18,636 bases of DNA from Bacillota bacterium (GCA_023398855.1 JAEWRS010000108.1:1-18636); one strand, 5' to 3'. Positions 1 through 7,569 are shown, numbered from the stretch's first letter. The notes: generated from the sequence alone by a model not told the origin. Program-made: numbers and translations.

Positions 1-966
1 GAGCCAGGTACTGTTCCGGGAGTGATGTTTCATGAGGGAGAAAAGGCTCAGGTCTTTAATCAGCTTCAGGCATTGAACCAGCTGAGGTTCCAGAATTTAA
101 CAGGAAAACCTGTACAGGAGCCTGGACTTCCGGAAACAGAAGCCGCAGTGATTTCGGCAGAAGCAGGAACAGCGCAGTCTGCGGTAAGCCTGGAAGATGA
201 AGTGGGAAAACTGGGAAAAGCAAGCCAAAAGGAATCCCGGGGAATGGAAGGTTTGGGACAGGCCAAGGGGCCCGGGTCTGACCGGGAAGGTGAAGATAAC
301 ATTTGGGAGGCGAAACCGCTAAAAGGAACACTTGAGGAGGTCCCGGAGAGAAAAGGGGAAGAGGCAGTTATACCGGTACAACGAGAGAAGACAAAGGTAA
401 AACCGGATTTCATTGAGAAAGATGAAAAAAAACAGGCTGAGAACCAGGAAATTTCACGGGAAAACTTTTTTGAACCCAACCGTATTCATTCAGTCCAGCC
501 CTTAAAAGAGGAGACCGCTTATGTGACGGTAAATGCCGAGAGTCTGGAAGGATTAGAGTCAAAGCTCTCTCAGCAGATTTTTAAACAGATCCAGGCAGGC
601 AGAGGAGAACTGGATGTACAGCTGGAACCTCATAATCTGGGCAAGATCCGGATCAAGGTTTCTTATGAGGACAGTCAGGTCAGCGTATCTGTTTTGTGCT
701 CAGAAAGCAGAACCTTAAAGCTATTGTCCCAGTCAGCGGGAGCATTGGGATCGATTCTGGAAAATAACCTGGAACGTCCGGTTCAGATCCTGGTGGATAA
801 GCAGGGGACAGATTATCTGGACAATCAGAAGGAACAAGGCAACGGACAAGAACAGCACCAGCCCCAGCATGAAAACAGGAAAGAAGAAAGCCGAGAGGAT
901 TTTATTCAAAAGCTGAGACTTGGTATCTTTGAAACAGGTAATGCGCAGGAAATGGAAATCAGATAG
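1..966 (+). CDS. fliK: Flagellar hook-length control protein FliK (5' end missing)
   Basis: FliK is the secreted ruler that measures the hook and, through FlhB, switches the export apparatus from hook to filament subunits. The reading frame is open from base 1, so the start lies upstream; 321 codons are visible. The first two thirds are low-complexity, rich in Glu, Lys, Gln and Gly, as expected of the extended ruler part. The C-terminal Flg_hook domain lies at about 520-800, with the family signature LDVQLEPHNLGKIRIKV near 610-660, followed by the helical part ending in PVQILVD. A Gln/Glu-rich tail follows. The gene is followed 15 bases later by flgD, the usual partner. The domain is clear; the exact N-terminus cannot be judged. 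Confidence 0.9.
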   Translation, partial: EPGTVPGVMFHEGEKAQVFNQLQALNQLRFQNLTGKPVQEPGLPETEAAVISAEAGTAQSAVSLEDEVGKLGKASQKESRGMEGLGQAKGPGSDREGEDNIWEAKPLKGTLEEVPERKGEEAVIPVQREKTKVKPDFIEKDEKKQAENQEISRENFFEPNRIHSVQPLKEETAYVTVNAESLEGLESKLSQQIFKQIQAGRGELDVQLEPHNLGKIRIKVSYEDSQVSVSVLCSESRTLKLLSQSAGALGSILENNLERPVQILVDKQGTDYLDNQKEQGNGQEQHQPQHENRKEESREDFIQKLRLGIFETGNAQEMEIR

Positions 967-981
967 ATAAGGAGAGAAAAA

Positions 982-1524
982 ATGGCAGATGTAAATACAG
1001 TGAACAACTATAGTTCTCTCATCAATTCACTTACTAAAAGCTCAAAAACTACGGCCAGCGGCGAGCTGACAACAGATGGCTTCTTTAAGCTTATGGCTGC
1101 ACAGCTGCAAAATCAGGACATGTCAAGTCCTATGGACAATTCGGAGATGATGACTCAAATGACTCAGATTGCCATGATGCAGGCGATGAATAATTTTTCC
1201 ACTGCTATGGAGGATTTTTCACAGATCAATACCATTAACTATGGTACCTCCATGATGGGAAAAGAGATTATGCTTGCAACCGAAGATAATACCGGTCAGA
1301 TAAAAAAGATTAATGGAACCGTAACAAGAGTGGATATCTTCAGCGGTATTCCGACTATTTACATCAATGATGACAGTAAAAAAGGATATTCCATTGCCAA
1401 TGTTATGTCTGTTTATGAAAAGGGACATGCTCCTACTGAGGAGACGGAAGAGACGGACCCGGAAAAGGAAACGGATAAGGATAAGGCTTCTGGCTCAGTT
1501 ACTGACACAGAAACGAATCAGTAG
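982..1524 (+). CDS. flgD: Flagellar hook assembly (cap) protein FlgD
   Basis: FlgD forms the cap at the tip of the growing hook and guides FlgE polymerisation. The 180-residue protein has the conserved N-terminal FlgD region at about residues 28-75, with FFKLMAAQLQNQDMSSPMDN and a Met/Gln-rich helix after it. A short beta-rich part follows (about 93-146; GTVTRVDIFSGIPTIYIN). It is much shorter than proteobacterial FlgD and shows no obvious Ig-like domain, as in the short Bacillus form. Residues 152-180 are an acidic Glu/Thr/Asp-rich tail of no evident fold. An AAGGAGA ribosome binding site precedes the ATG. It sits between fliK and the TIGR02530-type gene, the normal order. Confidence 0.93.
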   Translation: MADVNTVNNYSSLINSLTKSSKTTASGELTTDGFFKLMAAQLQNQDMSSPMDNSEMMTQMTQIAMMQAMNNFSTAMEDFSQINTINYGTSMMGKEIMLATEDNTGQIKKINGTVTRVDIFSGIPTIYINDDSKKGYSIANVMSVYEKGHAPTEETEETDPEKETDKDKASGSVTDTETNQ

Positions 1525-1556
1525 AGTGCTGCTGAGGGAGACGGAGGTGAGGAACA

Positions 1557-1931
1557 ATGATAAACAAAGTAAACCAATATGAGGATGTCAGACAGCTGAA
1601 ACTGCGGAGCGCCGCGGCAGCATCTCAATGCGGAAGCTGTTTTGGCGATGTACTGAAGAGCCGTATTGGCAGCAAGGATGAACTTCAATTTTCCCGGCAT
1701 GCTGCAGAGCGGGTCAGCCAGCGCGGAATTGATATGTCGGAGCCATTTTTAAATGACCTCCAGTCCGCCGTGGAAAAAGCCCGGTCAAAAGGTGCAAAGG
1801 ATGTGGTTATTATCAGCGAAAGGGGAGCGTTTATCGTGAACATTCCTAACAATACGGTGGTAACTACCATGTCAGGCAGCGAAATGAAGGAAAATATTTT
1901 TACCAATATTGACAGTGCCATCTTATTATAG
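1557..1931 (+). CDS. Conserved small flagellar-operon protein (TIGR02530 type)
   Basis: This 124-residue protein matches the family found between flgD and flgE in many Firmicutes, known as a flagellar operon protein (TIGR02530). Recognisable features are FSRHAAERVSQRGIDMSE at about residues 45-62, an amphipathic helix with AVEKARSKGAKD (75-86), and the C-terminal stretch NNTVVTTMSGSEMKENIFTN leading to IDSAILL. No signal peptide or membrane segment is seen. Its biochemical role is not established to my knowledge; position suggests a part in hook assembly. The ribosome binding site is GGAGGTGAGGA just before the ATG. The assignment rests on remembered family sequence, not on a search. Confidence 0.85.
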   Translation: MINKVNQYEDVRQLKLRSAAAASQCGSCFGDVLKSRIGSKDELQFSRHAAERVSQRGIDMSEPFLNDLQSAVEKARSKGAKDVVIISERGAFIVNIPNNTVVTTMSGSEMKENIFTNIDSAILL

Positions 1932-2015
1932 CTGGACCATTTATGGAGGCTTTTTCTTCCCGTCCGATTGACTGGGGAAAGATGGCAATAACACAGAAGA
2001 GAGGAAACACATTGT

Positions 2016-3617
2016 ATGGTCAAATCAATGTTCGCTGGTGTGGCAGGACTCAGGGCTCACCAGTCAAAAATGGATATCATAGGAAATAATATAGCTAACG
2101 TAAATACCTGGGGATTCAAAGCGGCAAGCATGTCTTTTAAGGATACTATGTACCAGACCACATCTTCCGGCTCTGGGGGCAGCACCAAGACGGGAGGCTA
2201 CGGAGGTACCAATGCGGGTCAGGTAGGATATGGAGTTACCACGGGCTCCATTTCTTATGACTTTACCAAAGGAGGAACAGCTCCGTCTGCCAATGGTCTG
2301 GATTGTATGATTGATGGTACCGGGTTTTTTATAGTAGGTCCCATGATCAGCGGAGGAACTCTGCCTTTGGGGGAAGAAGGCGCACTGAAATCCAGTGGTC
2401 TGTATCTTTCCAGAGTTGGTAAATTCCAGGTGGATGGAAACGGTTATCTGACTGATGATTCAGGTAATTATGTGTATGGTTTTACAAGGTCCGGAGATCC
2501 GACTGATGACGGCAGTTTTGACACCACAGCTCTTACGCCTCTGAAAATCCCTACAAAGTCTGATATGGCAGGCGTAAGCAATAAAGGTGCCAAGGATAAA
2601 ATTGCAGATGCAAAAAAGAAATTGGAAGAAGCAAGAGCATTGTTTAATGCAATGGATGCAGAGCTGGGAAATGCTAGAAATACATACATTACAGCTAATG
2701 ATAATTATACTGCCAAATATGCGGCTGCTGGTGTTGATGCAGCAAAAACCGATATGGATGCAAAAAAGACTGCAATGGATGATGCATACAGGGTATGGCT
2801 GGATGACAAGGACAACTCGGCTGCCAAGACAGATTATCTCGAGAAAAAGACAGAATATGATAAGGCAAACAGCGCTTTTATTGTAGCCCAGGCAAATGTC
2901 AGAAAAGCGACTGCCCTGGCATCAAGTAAAGTAACCGAGTTAAATGATGATGTGACAGCTTACACAAAGGCATATTCGGCCTATATTATGTCTGATCCTT
3001 CCACGGATCCGGATTACGAGACAAAGAAAACCGCCTATACCACAACAAAGGCAGCATTAGATAAAATCCAGTCAGAATTGTCAAAAATAGAGGATAAATC
3101 TCCGGAAGGTCTGCGGGATGCTGCCAAACAGGTGGTTGATTCGGCATTGGCTAAGGTGGCTGCGGCAAAGACAACGGTGGAAAATGCAGAAAAAACTTTG
3201 AAAACCGCTCAAAATGCTGCCACTACTACAGCGATAGACAATGCTTCTGCTGACGATACTAAGGCATCCTTGTCCAATTTTAAGATTCGGACGAATGGTA
3301 CGGTGGTCGGTATATCTGAAGACGGTGTTACCATTGTTATTGGTAAGATTGGCCTGGCAGGCGTACAAAATACCGGAGGTCTTGAAAAGGACAGCGGCTA
3401 TTATTATACCCTTGGAGCTAATACCGGTAATGTAAGTGTTTATGAAGGCGGAGGAACAGAAGGGCGTATCCTTGGCAACTATTTAGAGCAGGCAAAGGTT
3501 GATCTTGCCACGGAAATGACTGAGATGATTACCACTCAAAGAGGATTCCAGGCGAACTCAAAGATCATAACCGTAACAGATCAAATGCTTGATGAGCTGG
3601 TAAATATGAAGCGTTAA
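2016..3617 (+). CDS. flgE: Flagellar hook protein FlgE with large helical insertion
   Basis: FlgE polymerises into the hook, the universal joint between rod and filament. At 533 residues it is about twice the Bacillus size. The N-terminal part is canonical: SMFAGVAGLRAHQSKMDIIGN (4-24), ANVNTWGFKA (27-36), and the D1 core with MIDGTGFFIV (98-107), YLSRVGKFQVDGNGYL (130-145) and TPLKIP (174-179). The C-terminal part resumes at LSNFKIRTNGTVVGI (419-433), followed by GKIGLAGVQNTGGLEKDSGYY and the helix LATEMTEMITTQRGFQANSKI (497-517). Between them, about residues 184-417, lies an Ala/Lys/Asp/Thr-rich helical segment not expected in FlgE. The start at 2016 gives the family N-terminus, with AGAGAGGAAA upstream. 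An 84-base gap separates it from the gene before. Confidence 0.93.
   Translation: MVKSMFAGVAGLRAHQSKMDIIGNNIANVNTWGFKAASMSFKDTMYQTTSSGSGGSTKTGGYGGTNAGQVGYGVTTGSISYDFTKGGTAPSANGLDCMIDGTGFFIVGPMISGGTLPLGEEGALKSSGLYLSRVGKFQVDGNGYLTDDSGNYVYGFTRSGDPTDDGSFDTTALTPLKIPTKSDMAGVSNKGAKDKIADAKKKLEEARALFNAMDAELGNARNTYITANDNYTAKYAAAGVDAAKTDMDAKKTAMDDAYRVWLDDKDNSAAKTDYLEKKTEYDKANSAFIVAQANVRKATALASSKVTELNDDVTAYTKAYSAYIMSDPSTDPDYETKKTAYTTTKAALDKIQSELSKIEDKSPEGLRDAAKQVVDSALAKVAAAKTTVENAEKTLKTAQNAATTTAIDNASADDTKASLSNFKIRTNGTVVGISEDGVTIVIGKIGLAGVQNTGGLEKDSGYYYTLGANTGNVSVYEGGGTEGRILGNYLEQAKVDLATEMTEMITTQRGFQANSKIITVTDQMLDELVNMKR
2565..3266 (+). other. Predicted helical/coiled-coil insertion inside FlgE
   Basis: Approximate limits, FlgE residues 184-417. 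By eye it forms four helical segments: about 190-237, 241-325, 335-360 and 367-408. Pro and Gly are almost confined to the breaks (G239; P328 and P332; P363 and G365). It contains no Cys or His and hence no metalloprotease motif. It sits where the variable D2 domain of other hook proteins lies, so it should project outward from the hook. The reading frame is intact across it and both flanks are normal FlgE. The helical prediction is from composition and pattern only. Confidence 0.7.
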
Positions 3618-3640
3618 TAATAAGCTTTAGCAGTGATTTT

Positions 3641-3661
3641 GGGAGGCGGTGTCCGCCTCCC
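3641..3661 (+). repeat. Perfect 9-bp inverted repeat with 3-base loop between flgE and flbD
   Basis: GGGAGGCGG, loop TGT, CCGCCTCCC. It lies 23 bases after the flgE stop and ends 7 bases before the flbD ribosome binding site (AAGGGGG, 3669-3675). All pairs are Watson-Crick and mostly G-C, so the RNA hairpin should be very stable. No T run follows on either strand, so it does not look like an intrinsic terminator. It could protect the 3' end of processed flgE mRNA or set relative expression of hook and stator genes (inference). Confidence 0.75.
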
Positions 3662-3683
3662 CGGATTTAAGGGGGAAAAAGAG

Positions 3684-3887
3684 ATGATTCGTCTGACCAG
3701 GTTGAATGACGAGGAATTTATAATTAACTGCAGACAAATTGAACGGGTAGAATCCATACCGGAATCAAATATAATATTGGTGAGCGGTAAGCACTATGTG
3801 GTAAAAGAAAGTATAGATGAGATCATAAACCGAGTAATTGAGTATAATGCCCGAATCTATGCATGCGCGCAGAGAATGAAAGTATAA
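3684..3887 (+). CDS. flbD: FlbD/SwrD family flagellar protein
   Basis: This 67-residue protein has the FlbD/SwrD pattern: start MIRLTRLNDEEFIINCRQIE, then VESIPESNIILVSGKHYVVKES and a C-terminal helix (DEIINRVIEYN). In Bacillus subtilis SwrD supports motor torque by keeping MotA/MotB levels up; here it lies directly before motA and motB, which fits. The ATG at 3684 is preferred over one at 3633 because AAGGGGG (3669-3675) is 8 bases upstream and the family begins with MI.L. The longer reading would run through the 3641-3661 hairpin and add unmatched residues. The C-terminal end (RIYACAQRMKV) has two residues either side of a lone Cys and no known motif. Confidence 0.88.
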   Translation: MIRLTRLNDEEFIINCRQIERVESIPESNIILVSGKHYVVKESIDEIINRVIEYNARIYACAQRMKV

Positions 3888-3920
3888 TTCAGGCATTGCC
3901 TGGGCTATGGGAGGTTATTC

Positions 3921-4739
3921 ATGGATATATCATTAATTGTTGGCTGGGTAATGGGAACTGTTTTGATTATTTATGGAATCGGGCTGAAAAAGATCGGGAA
4001 TTTCATAGATGTGGACAGTATTATCATTGTTGTTGGGGGCACAATTGCAGCTTTGATTGCCAGCTACCCATTCAAAGTTCTTGCACAGGTTCCGAAGCAT
4101 ATCGGGATCATGCTCAGTCCCCAAAGGTACAATGCAGAAAAGGTTATTGATACTTTGGTGGATATGGCCAAGACAGCCAGAAAAAAAGGACTTTTAGTGC
4201 TGGAGGAGCAGGCTAACGGAATTAAAGATCCCTTTCTTAAGCAAAGTGTTATGCTGATTGTGGATGCTATGGATGCTGAAAAAATCAGGGAAATGCTGGA
4301 AAGTGAGGTCTTAGCTATGTCTGAGCGCCATGATCAGGATGTCAGTATGTATGAAAAGGGGACTTCCGTTGCCCCGGCATTTGGTATGATCGGTACTTTG
4401 GTAGGACTTGTTAACATGCTGAAAAGTATGGATATGGAAAGCGGAAGCGCAAACAGTTTAGGGACAGATATGTCGGTTGCCTTGATTACTACGTTTTATG
4501 GCTGCGTTCTGGCACACTTGCTGTTCGGCCCCATGGCCAAAAAGCTTCGTATCCGAAACGATGAGGAAATGTTGTATAAACAAATTATTATTGAAGGCGT
4601 GTTGTCCATTCAGGCAGGAGATAATCCTAAATACTTAGAAGAGAAGCTGCTGTCTTATCTGTCTCAGGGACAACAGAATAAAATCATGAAGAAAAAATCC
4701 GGTGGTACTGGAAAAGAAGATGCTTCAGCGGCATCATAG
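3921..4739 (+). CDS. motA: Flagellar stator protein MotA
   Basis: MotA forms with MotB the ion channel that drives rotation. The 272-residue protein has four membrane segments at about 4-21, 32-52, 149-168 and 183-205. The cytoplasmic loop has the charged torque-generating region KTARKKGLLVLEEQ (84-97; R87 and E95/E96 match the family Arg and Glu). P152 in APAFGMIGTLVGLV corresponds to the essential Pro of transmembrane helix 3. The C-terminus is basic, then Gly/Ser-rich. GGGAGG precedes the ATG. motB follows 51 bases later. Which ion is used (H+ or Na+) cannot be told from what I can see. Confidence 0.95.
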   Translation: MDISLIVGWVMGTVLIIYGIGLKKIGNFIDVDSIIIVVGGTIAALIASYPFKVLAQVPKHIGIMLSPQRYNAEKVIDTLVDMAKTARKKGLLVLEEQANGIKDPFLKQSVMLIVDAMDAEKIREMLESEVLAMSERHDQDVSMYEKGTSVAPAFGMIGTLVGLVNMLKSMDMESGSANSLGTDMSVALITTFYGCVLAHLLFGPMAKKLRIRNDEEMLYKQIIIEGVLSIQAGDNPKYLEEKLLSYLSQGQQNKIMKKKSGGTGKEDASAAS

Positions 4740-4790
4740 GTTCTTTTGGTTTTATGGGCGGTTACTTAAAACAGGGAAACAGGTGGTTAT

Positions 4791-5579
4791 ATGATAAAGA
4801 AAGATAAGAAGCCGGAAGAGCTTGGAAGCTGGATGGATACATATGGAGACATGGTTACATTGTTGCTGTGCTTTTTCGTCCTTCTGTATTCTATGTCCTC
4901 CGTTGACCAGTCCAAATGGAAGCTGTTGGTGCAAAGCTTTAATCCCAGTGCCTTAGAAGGATCGGACCAGGTAGTGCTGGATGCCAAGGTTACGGAAGGG
5001 GAGGGAGAATTGACTGGAGGTGTTCCTGATGAGGGAGGCGGGACAACAGATTTTGATGAGCTGTATCTGGTATTAAAGCAGATCGTTGAAGATCGTAATA
5101 TGCAGGATAGTGTCGAAATTAGTCGAGGAGACGGCTTCACATTTATTTCATTTCGTGATAAAGTATTTTTTGACGGAGACAGTTCCGTTCTCAGGCAGGA
5201 AGGAAAAGACGTTCTTGACCAATTTGCTGCAGCCATGTTTCAGGCAAATAATACAATTAAAGAAGTCCAGGTGCTGGGGCATACCTCCCAGGGAGATCCG
5301 GCCAGGCCGAATAATATCCGTAATGACAGAATGCTGTCTGCTCAGCGTTCCGCGGAAGTTATCATTTATCTCCAAAGCAAAAATGCCGTTTCACCGGAAA
5401 AGCTGGTGGGTTTAAGCTTTGGTCAGTTTCGTCCGATTGCGCAGTTTGATACGGAAGACGGGCGTGCAAAGAACCGCCGTGTGGAAATCCTGATAACTAA
5501 GAATGATACGGTTGAAAAGTCCCTGGAGGAATACTACAACCAGGTATATCAAGACAGTCAGGAAGAAACAGGCAATTAA
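4791..5579 (+). CDS. motB: Flagellar stator protein MotB
   Basis: MotB couples ion flow to rotation and anchors the stator to peptidoglycan. The 262 residues start with a short basic cytoplasmic part, then one membrane helix (about 19-36) with the ion-binding Asp as D20 in TYGDMVTLLLCFFVLLYSMS. A plug/linker rich in Gly and acidic residues (about 58-88) follows, then an OmpA-like domain (about 106-237) with FRDKVFFDGDSSVL, LSAQRSAEVI and NRRVEILI. In the family's GHTD motif the Asp is replaced: the text reads VLGHTSQGD, with S166 at that place. The Arg of the LSAxR motif (R186) is kept. AGGTGG lies 4 bases before the ATG. fliL, often next, is absent. Confidence 0.94.
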   Translation: MIKKDKKPEELGSWMDTYGDMVTLLLCFFVLLYSMSSVDQSKWKLLVQSFNPSALEGSDQVVLDAKVTEGEGELTGGVPDEGGGTTDFDELYLVLKQIVEDRNMQDSVEISRGDGFTFISFRDKVFFDGDSSVLRQEGKDVLDQFAAAMFQANNTIKEVQVLGHTSQGDPARPNNIRNDRMLSAQRSAEVIIYLQSKNAVSPEKLVGLSFGQFRPIAQFDTEDGRAKNRRVEILITKNDTVEKSLEEYYNQVYQDSQEETGN

Positions 5580-5601
5580 ATAATTAGCGGGAGTGAAACA
5601 G

Positions 5602-6621
5602 ATGGCTGAAATATTATCCCAAAGTCAGATTGACGCGCTGCTCAATTCCCTGCAGGGAACTGATGAGCCTATCAAGGAGATTGATAAGAAAGAAAATGAA
5701 TTAAAATACAGGAAATATGATTTTTACAGTCCCAAGAAGTTTACAAAGGATAAACTGAAAATTCTAAAAAGTATCTTTGATAATTATTCCAGAATTGCCG
5801 GTTCCCAGATCAACAGTTTATTCCGGACTTCCAGTGAATTGTCTGTGGTTACGGTAGAAGAACAGCGGTATTATGAGTTTGCCAATGCGCTTGGAGATAA
5901 TGATGTTCTTACTATTGTCAATGTATCCTTACCGGATCATTCCAAGAACCCTCCGCTTATGATCAATGTCAGTATGACCTTGATGTTAAGCCTGATTGAC
6001 CGAATGCTGGGAGGAGTGGGAGACGATATAGTGATTGACTCATCTTACACCTATACGGAAATTGAAATGGTTTTATACCGGAGGGTGGTCCAATATATAA
6101 TTGGTGCGTTAAAAGATTCGTGGTCAAGCTATATTAACCTGAATTTTGAACTGGACAGGCTGGAGGAAAATCCAAGCATGTTCCAGGAAATTGGTGTGGA
6201 TGAAACCATTGTTATCGTTGTTATTGATGTAGATATGAAGGAATGCTCCGGAAGATTTAATATCTGTATTCCGGGAAATCTGCTCATGAATATATTCGAT
6301 ACTATGGATAAACGGAAGCACATTGCTATGGGGGCTGAGGCTAACAGTCAGGATAATAGACAGGAAATCATGAACAGCATTAAGGCTTCCGACTTGCTGG
6401 TTCAGGCTCAGGTAGGAGAAGCGGTGATTACCCTTGATGATGTATACAATCTTCATGTGGGAGATGTCATTAATTTAGGCACCCCGAAGGATTCGAATGT
6501 ACAGCTGTATGTGGAAAGCCAGCCATGGTTCAGAGGCCAGCTGGGCGTTCATAAGCGGAATGTGGCGGTTCGGATCGAAGACCTTGTTGAAGAAGGAAAT
6601 AACCAGACCGGTGAGAGCTGA
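5602..6621 (+). CDS. fliM: Flagellar motor switch protein FliM
   Basis: FliM is the part of the C-ring that receives CheY-P and passes the signal to FliG. The 339-residue protein begins MAEILSQSQIDALLNSLQG, the CheY-P binding peptide (LSQSQIDALL, residues 5-14). The middle domain (about 38-240) is CheC-like without phosphatase residues and carries the FliG-contact loop MLGGVGDD (135-142). The C-terminal SpoA domain runs from about 258 to 328 (VGEAVITLDDVYNLHVGDVI). I chose the ATG at 5602 rather than GTG at 5593, because it gives the family N-terminus and GCGGGAG lies upstream. It follows motB after 22 bases. Confidence 0.96.
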   Translation: MAEILSQSQIDALLNSLQGTDEPIKEIDKKENELKYRKYDFYSPKKFTKDKLKILKSIFDNYSRIAGSQINSLFRTSSELSVVTVEEQRYYEFANALGDNDVLTIVNVSLPDHSKNPPLMINVSMTLMLSLIDRMLGGVGDDIVIDSSYTYTEIEMVLYRRVVQYIIGALKDSWSSYINLNFELDRLEENPSMFQEIGVDETIVIVVIDVDMKECSGRFNICIPGNLLMNIFDTMDKRKHIAMGAEANSQDNRQEIMNSIKASDLLVQAQVGEAVITLDDVYNLHVGDVINLGTPKDSNVQLYVESQPWFRGQLGVHKRNVAVRIEDLVEEGNNQTGES

Positions 6622-6670
6622 GTCAGGGATTACATAAAGAATTAAGGATGATAAAAGGAGATGCAAAGAA

Positions 6671-7030
6671 ATGGCGAAAATATTATTAGTAGATGATGCG
6701 GCGTTTATGAGAATGATGATTAAGGATACTTTGACAAAGAACGGGTATACCGATTTGTATGAAGCTTCCGATGGTGCACAGGCAGTGCAGATGTTTTCAG
6801 AGATCAATCCTGACTTAGTAATCATGGATATCACCATGCCCAATATGGATGGGCTGGAGGCATTAAAGCTTATCAAAGGGAAATATCCCAATGCTGCTGT
6901 TGTTATGTGTTCTGCAATGGGACAAGAGAGTATGGTAATCGAAGCAATTAAATCCGGCGCAAAGGATTTTATTGTGAAACCCTTCAAACCTGACCGTATA
7001 CTGAAAACAGTTACAGGTATTATCGGCTAG
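6671..7030 (+). CDS. cheY: Chemotaxis response regulator CheY
   Basis: A single receiver domain of 119 residues. CheA phosphorylates it and CheY-P binds the switch. Acidic pocket D8/D9 (ILLVDD), phosphoacceptor D53 (VIMDITMPNMDG), S81 at the Thr/Ser switch position, F100 and K103 (DFIVKPF) are all present. No output domain follows. It lies directly after fliM, whose N-terminal peptide it should bind; in the Bacillus order it comes after fliY. GGAGATGC is the upstream ribosome binding site. Because there is no kinase gene nearby, CheA must lie elsewhere or downstream of the window. Confidence 0.95.
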   Translation: MAKILLVDDAAFMRMMIKDTLTKNGYTDLYEASDGAQAVQMFSEINPDLVIMDITMPNMDGLEALKLIKGKYPNAAVVMCSAMGQESMVIEAIKSGAKDFIVKPFKPDRILKTVTGIIG

Positions 7031-7054
7031 ATCATATACTGCAGGAGGGTACAT

Positions 7055-7501
7055 ATGTCGTTCTTAAGTTCTATGAACATCAGTGCGTCGGCAATGACGG
7101 CACAGCGTCTTCGGCTGGATATTGCATCGGAGAACATTGCAAATATTGATACTACAAGGACAGAAGCCGGTGGCCCTTACCGGAGAAAGATGGTGGTTCT
7201 TGAATCCAGGAGTGAAGGCAATTTCCGCAGAGTCCTGATGAATGCGGCTGGTTTGGGCAGGCAGCAAAGCAGCGGAGGGGTTCGGGTTTCACAGATCATG
7301 GAAGATACCAGTCCCTTCAAGTCCGTCTACAGCCCGGAACATCCGGATGCGGATGAAAATGGCTATGTGCAGATGCCTAATGTGGACCTGATTAAGGAAA
7401 CTGTGGACAGTATGTCTGCAACCAGATCTTATGAGGCTAACATCACTGCATTTAATGCGGTAAAGGCGATGGCTTCCAAGGCGTTGGAAATTGGGAAGTA
7501 A
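7055..7501 (+). CDS. flgC: Flagellar basal-body rod protein FlgC
   Basis: FlgC is a proximal rod subunit. The 148-residue protein matches FlgC over its length: N-terminal SSMNISASAMTAQRLRLDIA (5-24), the ENIANIDTTRT motif, PYRRKMVVLES (41-51), then PDADENGYVQMPNVD and the C-terminal helix RSYEANITAFNAVKAMASKA ending LEIGK. Both terminal heptad helices needed for polymerisation are intact, so this does not look like a decaying copy. The place is odd: flgC normally follows flgB at the head of the operon, next to fliE. Here it is 24 bases after cheY and 48 before fliY. Whether another flgC exists upstream cannot be seen. GCAGGAGGGT is a strong ribosome binding site. Confidence 0.93.
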   Translation: MSFLSSMNISASAMTAQRLRLDIASENIANIDTTRTEAGGPYRRKMVVLESRSEGNFRRVLMNAAGLGRQQSSGGVRVSQIMEDTSPFKSVYSPEHPDADENGYVQMPNVDLIKETVDSMSATRSYEANITAFNAVKAMASKALEIGK

Positions 7502-7524
7502 TCGTATATGGCATAGAGGGCTAA

Positions 7525-7569
7525 ATGAGTATAGAGGGAGAAGAGTTATATGGATTCGAAGAATTTTAG
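7525..7569 (+). CDS. Possible micro-ORF overlapping the fliY start
   Basis: A 14-codon reading frame (MSIEGEELYGFEEF) with AGAGGG 4 bases before its ATG. It runs into fliY in another frame and stops 20 bases inside it. It could couple translation of fliY to ribosomes arriving from flgC, or be chance. No homology is claimed. Confidence 0.15.
   Translation: MSIEGEELYGFEEF

Noticed and set aside
425..432. A8 run in fliK
   Set aside because: Arises from ordinary GAA AAA AAA codons in a Lys-rich region; less notable than the G8 run.
1943..2071. Small open frame between the TIGR02530-type gene and flgE, with a loose TTCTTCCC / GGGGAAAGA pairing
   Set aside because: It runs into flgE in another frame, no ribosome binding site is near, and the pairing has a bulge and is weak.
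2298..2330. Cys in FlgE (C97) as a site for lysinoalanine cross-linking of hooks as in spirochetes
   Set aside because: It lies in the D1 core motif (GLDCMIDGTGFF), not in the D2 site used by Treponema, so I cannot support it.
3641..3661. Hairpin as an intrinsic terminator after flgE
   Set aside because: No T run follows on the + strand, and on the - strand the stem is followed by AAAATCACTG. The downstream gene has no visible promoter of its own.
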